A stretch of 7,123 nucleotides of DNA, from the NCBI GenBank assembly GCA_947460165.1, contig CANHKH010000173.1, forward strand, positions 1-7,123, in the 5' to 3' direction. Positions 5,113 through 7,123 of this stretch are shown here, piece after piece. A model generated the notes under the pieces. The model did not search any database. It had not been told where the DNA came from and worked only from the letters and a program-made list of their open reading frames with translations. This DNA is from Comamonadaceae bacterium. GTDB lineage: Bacteria > Pseudomonadota > Gammaproteobacteria > Burkholderiales > Burkholderiaceae_C. Within the stretch, counting starts at the first letter, position 1. Every line of letters starts with the position of its first letter. The translations under genes and the position numbers were made by a program.

Positions 5113-6309
5113 TTAGGCAATGGCTTCGGCGCGCTCGAGCGCGTCGATCATGGAGGTTTTGCGCAGGTACTCGCGGGCGCGCACCGGGTCGGCGCAGGTG
5201 GCGCGCAAATCGTCTTGCGTGCGCTTGCGGGCCACCGGGTCGCGCTCTTCAATTTCACGGTAGTTGCGCGCCGTGCTGGCGTTGATGTATTCAATGGCGA
5301 TGGTGCGGCGCTGGCGCTCGTAGCGGTCCAGCAGGCTGGCGTCTTGGCCCTCTTGAATGACTTGCAGCAGCTTGAGCGACAGGTTCATGGCGTCATGCAC
5401 GCCGCCATTCATGCCCATGCCACCCAGGGGGTTGTTGATGTGGGCGGAGTCGCCAGCTAAAAACACGCGGCCGCGGCTGAATGTCTTGGCCACCCGCTGG
5501 TGCACGTTGTAGAGCGTGCGGTGTATGGTTTTGTAGGGCTGGGGTTGGGGCAAGAGGTTTTGAAGACGCGCTTGCACGGCCTCGTCGCTCATGACCTGCG
5601 CGTCCGTCTCCTCGGGCTTGGTGGGAAACAGCACGCGCCACAGCGTGGGCACGCGCAGCAGCACGCACCACTCCTGCGGGTCAGAGCAGTAGTTCACGTA
5701 GGACAGCTTGGGCATGTGGTCGGCGTATTCAAAGTCGGTGGAGATCACCAAAAACCGGTCGGGGTAGGTGAAGCCCTCGAACTCAATGTCTTGCGAGCGG
5801 CGGGTGGCGCTGCGCGAGCCGTCAGCACCAATCATGTAGTCGGCTGTGATGGCTTGGCTTTCGCCCTCGCAGCTGAAGGTGGCATGGACCTTGTCGGCCG
5901 TTTGCGTCACCGCATCGAGCTGTGTGGAAAAAAGAAGCTTCACATGCGGCATGGCATCGAGCTGCTCTTTGATGAGCTGCGTCAGCTTCCACTGCTCGCA
6001 CTGCAGGCGAAAGGGGTGGTCCACATCGGCATGGAGCAAGTTCATGTCGAACTCGGCCACCACGCCCTCTTGGCGGTCGCGTTGCTGGGTGTAGCGCGCC
6101 ACCAGGCCCATGCTGATGAGTTTGTCAGTCAGGCCGTAGCGGGCCAGCATGTCCAGGGTGGGCGGGTGAAAGGTGGAGGCGCGCAGGTCCATGCTCAGCG
6201 AGGCGGCGGCCTCCAGCACGGTGACGTGGACCCCAGCTTGGCCCAGCACCAGGGCGCTGACCAGGCCCACGGGGCCGGCACCGGAGATCAGGACTTGTGT
6301 GTTCATCAT
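5113..6309 (-). CDS. FAD-dependent aromatic-ring monooxygenase, class A (PHBH/UbiH fold)
   Basis: A 398-residue flavoprotein expected to use NAD(P)H and O2 to hydroxylate, and possibly open, an aromatic or heteroaromatic acid in the cytoplasm. The Rossmann motif GAGPVG is at 10-15, with E33 ending the second strand (VTVLEAA). The PHBH-type DG motif is IGADGSRSATRR (160-171), and the FAD ribityl GD motif is RVFLAGDSAHINNPLGGMGMNGGVHDAMNL (281-310). Length matches PHBH, NicC and MHPCO-type enzymes (about 380-400), so it lacks the long C-terminal domain of phenol and MhpA-type hydroxylases. The frame stays open to 6816, but that part covers the promoter region and has no domain similarity, so the start is one of two adjacent ATGs (6309 or 6306). 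No Shine-Dalgarno sequence precedes them. It is the first gene of the operon, facing a divergent GntR regulator. The substrate cannot be assigned. Confidence 0.9.
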   Translation of the reverse strand: MMNTQVLISGAGPVGLVSALVLGQAGVHVTVLEAAASLSMDLRASTFHPPTLDMLARYGLTDKLISMGLVARYTQQRDRQEGVVAEFDMNLLHADVDHPFRLQCEQWKLTQLIKEQLDAMPHVKLLFSTQLDAVTQTADKVHATFSCEGESQAITADYMIGADGSRSATRRSQDIEFEGFTYPDRFLVISTDFEYADHMPKLSYVNYCSDPQEWCVLLRVPTLWRVLFPTKPEETDAQVMSDEAVQARLQNLLPQPQPYKTIHRTLYNVHQRVAKTFSRGRVFLAGDSAHINNPLGGMGMNGGVHDAMNLSLKLLQVIQEGQDASLLDRYERQRRTIAIEYINASTARNYREIEERDPVARKRTQDDLRATCADPVRAREYLRKTSMIDALERAEAIA

Positions 6310-6340
6310 GGGTAGGAGATCCGAAAAGAAATGGCCTTCA

Positions 6341-6350
6341 ATGTACACAA
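6341..6350. promoter_or_regulatory. Putative GntR/FadR-type operator, operon side
   Basis: ATGTACACAA, read on the minus strand as TTGTGTACAT. It contains a TGT-GT-ACA dyad that fits the TNGTNNACNA-like half-site arrangement of FCD-type GntR regulators. It lies 31 bases upstream of the first monooxygenase ATG, where binding would block transcription start or early elongation. An identical 10-mer occurs at 6595-6604. Confidence 0.55.
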
Positions 6351-6444
6351 CTTGGTGGGCGGTGGGACAGACCTTTTGAAAAAATACGGGTAAATACCAG
6401 TTGGGGTGATCCACTCCATGCCCAGGGTCAGACTGACATGAAGA

Positions 6445-6499
6445 CCTTGAAAATAGAAATAAACCCTTGATAAACAAAGGTTTATTTCTATTTTTAAGG
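6445..6499. repeat. 55-bp near-perfect inverted repeat (long hairpin) in the divergent region
   Basis: The 21-base arms at 6445-6465 and 6479-6499 are complementary at 20 positions (6449 G opposite 6495 T, a wobble in RNA). Pairing continues after one mismatch with TTG (6467-6469) and CAA (6475-6477), closing on a 5-base loop. The perfect core runs from 6450-6465 to 6479-6494. On the same symmetry axis, GCCCAG (6420-6425) and CTGGGC (6519-6524) also pair. The stem is AT-rich. It could be a bidirectional terminator or insulator, a large operator, or the remains of a small inverted-repeat element. Confidence 0.8.
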
Positions 6500-6588
6500 G
6501 CCTGTCGGTGCTCAATGTCTGGGCGCAGAGGCGGCCCGGACACGGGCAGGGGGCTTGAAAAAACAAAGGCATGCGGGAATTCCTTCTC

Positions 6589-6616
6589 TTGCACATGTAC
6601 ACAATGCCGGTATATT
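6589..6616 (+). promoter_or_regulatory. Putative sigma-70 promoter of the GntR-type regulator
   Basis: The -10 box TATATT (6611-6616) differs from consensus at one position. A weak -35, TTGCAC (6589-6594), lies 16 bases upstream. Transcription would start about 7 bases after the -10, at or next to the ATG at 6624, so the messenger may be leaderless or nearly so. No Shine-Dalgarno sequence is visible, which agrees with that. The operator copy at 6595-6604 falls in the spacer, implying self-repression. Confidence 0.45.
6595..6604. promoter_or_regulatory. Putative GntR/FadR-type operator, regulator side
   Basis: This is the second exact copy of ATGTACACAA, in the same orientation as the copy at 6341-6350, placed between the -35 and -10 of the regulator's likely promoter. 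A repressor bound here would exclude RNA polymerase. It supports autoregulation together with operon control by the product of the adjacent gene. Confidence 0.55.
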
Positions 6617-6623
6617 GATCCCC

Positions 6624-7123
6624 ATGACCCGCGCCAGCAGCCTTGCCTACGACACCATACGCCAGCTGGTGCTGGACGGCGGTTTTCCGCCGGGTGCGCG
6701 CTTGCTTGAAGAAGAATTGGCCCAGCGGGTGGGCGTCTCGCGCACCTCCATCCGGGACTGTCTGCGCCGGCTGGCCGGTGAGGGCTTGATTCGCATTGAG
6801 GCGAACCGAGGCACATTTGTCACCGAATTCAGCAACACCGAGGTGGACGAAATTTTTCAGCTGCGCGCGGTGCTCGAAGGCCATGCCACCGCCTTGGCCG
6901 CCGTCCATGGTCGGCCCGAGCATTGGGACGCCATGGCCGAGCTGGCCTCTGAGATTGATCGCCAACTGGCCGCACCCGCCGAGTCTGACGCCCAGCGCTT
7001 TGCCCAGTTCCAGGTCAGCAACACCAAGTTCCACGATATTTTGTTGCAGGCCAGCGGCTCCAAGCGCTTGCAGGCGCTGACCCGCTCGCTCATTGAGCTG
7101 CCGCTGGTGACCATCAAGCAGCA
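6624..7123 (+). CDS. GntR-family transcriptional regulator, FadR subfamily with FCD domain (cut by window edge)
   Basis: The 166 visible residues are a DNA-binding regulator of the usual 220-240. Residues about 5-70 form the GntR winged helix-turn-helix: SLAYDTIRQLVLDGGFPPGARL, then LAQRVGVSRTSIRDCLRRLAGEGLIRIE (32-59), and the wing NRGTFVT (61-67). The FCD ligand domain begins at about 73 (EVDEIFQLRAVLEGHATALAA) with R81 and E85. N133 and H137 (NTKFH) fit the family's metal- or acid-binding positions. The helix-5/6 histidines and the end of the protein lie beyond 7123. Such proteins usually repress catabolic genes until an organic acid binds the FCD pocket. The divergent placement and shared operator motif indicate control of the monooxygenase operon and of itself. 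The ATG at 6624 is chosen as the first codon before the conserved domain. A TTG at 6615 is possible but overlaps the -10. Confidence 0.93.
   Translation, partial: MTRASSLAYDTIRQLVLDGGFPPGARLLEEELAQRVGVSRTSIRDCLRRLAGEGLIRIEANRGTFVTEFSNTEVDEIFQLRAVLEGHATALAAVHGRPEHWDAMAELASEIDRQLAAPAESDAQRFAQFQVSNTKFHDILLQASGSKRLQALTRSLIELPLVTIKQ

Larger units (their letters stand above)
6310..6623. promoter_or_regulatory. Divergent control region between the catabolic operon and its GntR-type regulator
   Basis: This 314-base non-coding region is markedly more AT-rich than the genes. It holds two copies of ATGTACACAA, one near each start codon, a large central hairpin, and a likely promoter for the regulator. 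No convincing -35/-10 pair was found for the minus-strand operon. TACATT (minus, 6345-6340) within the left operator is the only -10-like box near the start and lacks a -35. A short imperfect direct repeat, CTTGATAAACAAAGG (6466-6480) and CTTGAAAAAACAAAGG (6554-6569), is also present. Confidence 0.75.

Noticed and set aside
4579..5460. Plus-strand ORF of 293 residues opposite the lyase and monooxygenase genes
   Set aside because: Low-information His/Gly/Ala-rich shadow that crosses the junction of two real genes.
5500..6315. Plus-strand ORF of 271 residues opposite the monooxygenase gene
   Set aside because: The opposite strand has intact FAD-binding motifs in the expected order, whereas this frame has none.
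6310..6816. Upstream extension of the monooxygenase frame to 6816
   Set aside because: It crosses the hairpin, the operators and the divergent regulator gene. The Rossmann motif starts at residue 10 of the short form, as expected for the family.
6306..7034. Minus-strand ORF of 242 residues antisense to the GntR regulator
   Set aside because: It covers the divergent control region and the reverse of a clear GntR/FCD coding sequence, with no domain similarity.

Overview
The window looks like a piece of a betaproteobacterial chromosome, most likely from the Comamonadaceae. It is GC-rich with strong GC3 bias, which produces many long antisense shadow ORFs. It carries a Bug/TctC-type solute receptor, a group greatly expanded in Burkholderiales, and a MutL N-terminus of proteobacterial type. 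No species can be named from the sequence alone.

Layout, left to right. Bases 1-400 (minus strand) hold the N-terminal third of mutL, cut by the window edge. Bases 401-642 are non-coding apart from a one-repeat relic of a Sel1-family gene (plus strand), then the leader of an exported parvulin-type peptidyl-prolyl isomerase (643-1440, plus). A 22-bp palindrome that includes the isomerase stop codon sits between it and a convergent five-gene cluster.

The cluster (6309 down to 1518, all minus) is, in order of transcription: a class A flavin monooxygenase; an isocitrate lyase/PEP mutase superfamily C-C lyase; a 283-bp gap filled by two copies of a GC-rich repeat; an isochorismatase-fold amidohydrolase of the maleamate/N-carbamoylsarcosine amidase type; an Asp/Glu racemase-superfamily protein of the maleate isomerase/arylmalonate decarboxylase group; and a periplasmic Bug-type receptor. 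A GntR/FadR-type (FCD) regulator is transcribed divergently from 6624 and runs off the right edge.

Taken together this is a catabolic unit with its own regulator. A periplasmic receptor captures an acidic substrate, a monooxygenase attacks a ring, an amidase and an isomerase-like protein act on ring-cleavage products, and a lyase splits a branched di- or tricarboxylate. The amidase plus maleate-isomerase-like pair recalls the lower part of aerobic nicotinate degradation (NicF/NicE), and the lyase recalls dimethylmalate or methylisocitrate lyases. The ring-cleavage dioxygenase and deformylase of the classical Nic pathway are not here, so an N-heterocycle substrate is a hypothesis only.

The strongest unexpected signals are: the isomerase-like protein has no cysteine at either catalytic position of its superfamily; the same 10-mer (ATGTACACAA) occurs once near each end of the divergent promoter region; a 55-bp near-perfect hairpin lies almost midway between the two divergent start codons; and a repeat unit is duplicated in tandem inside the operon.
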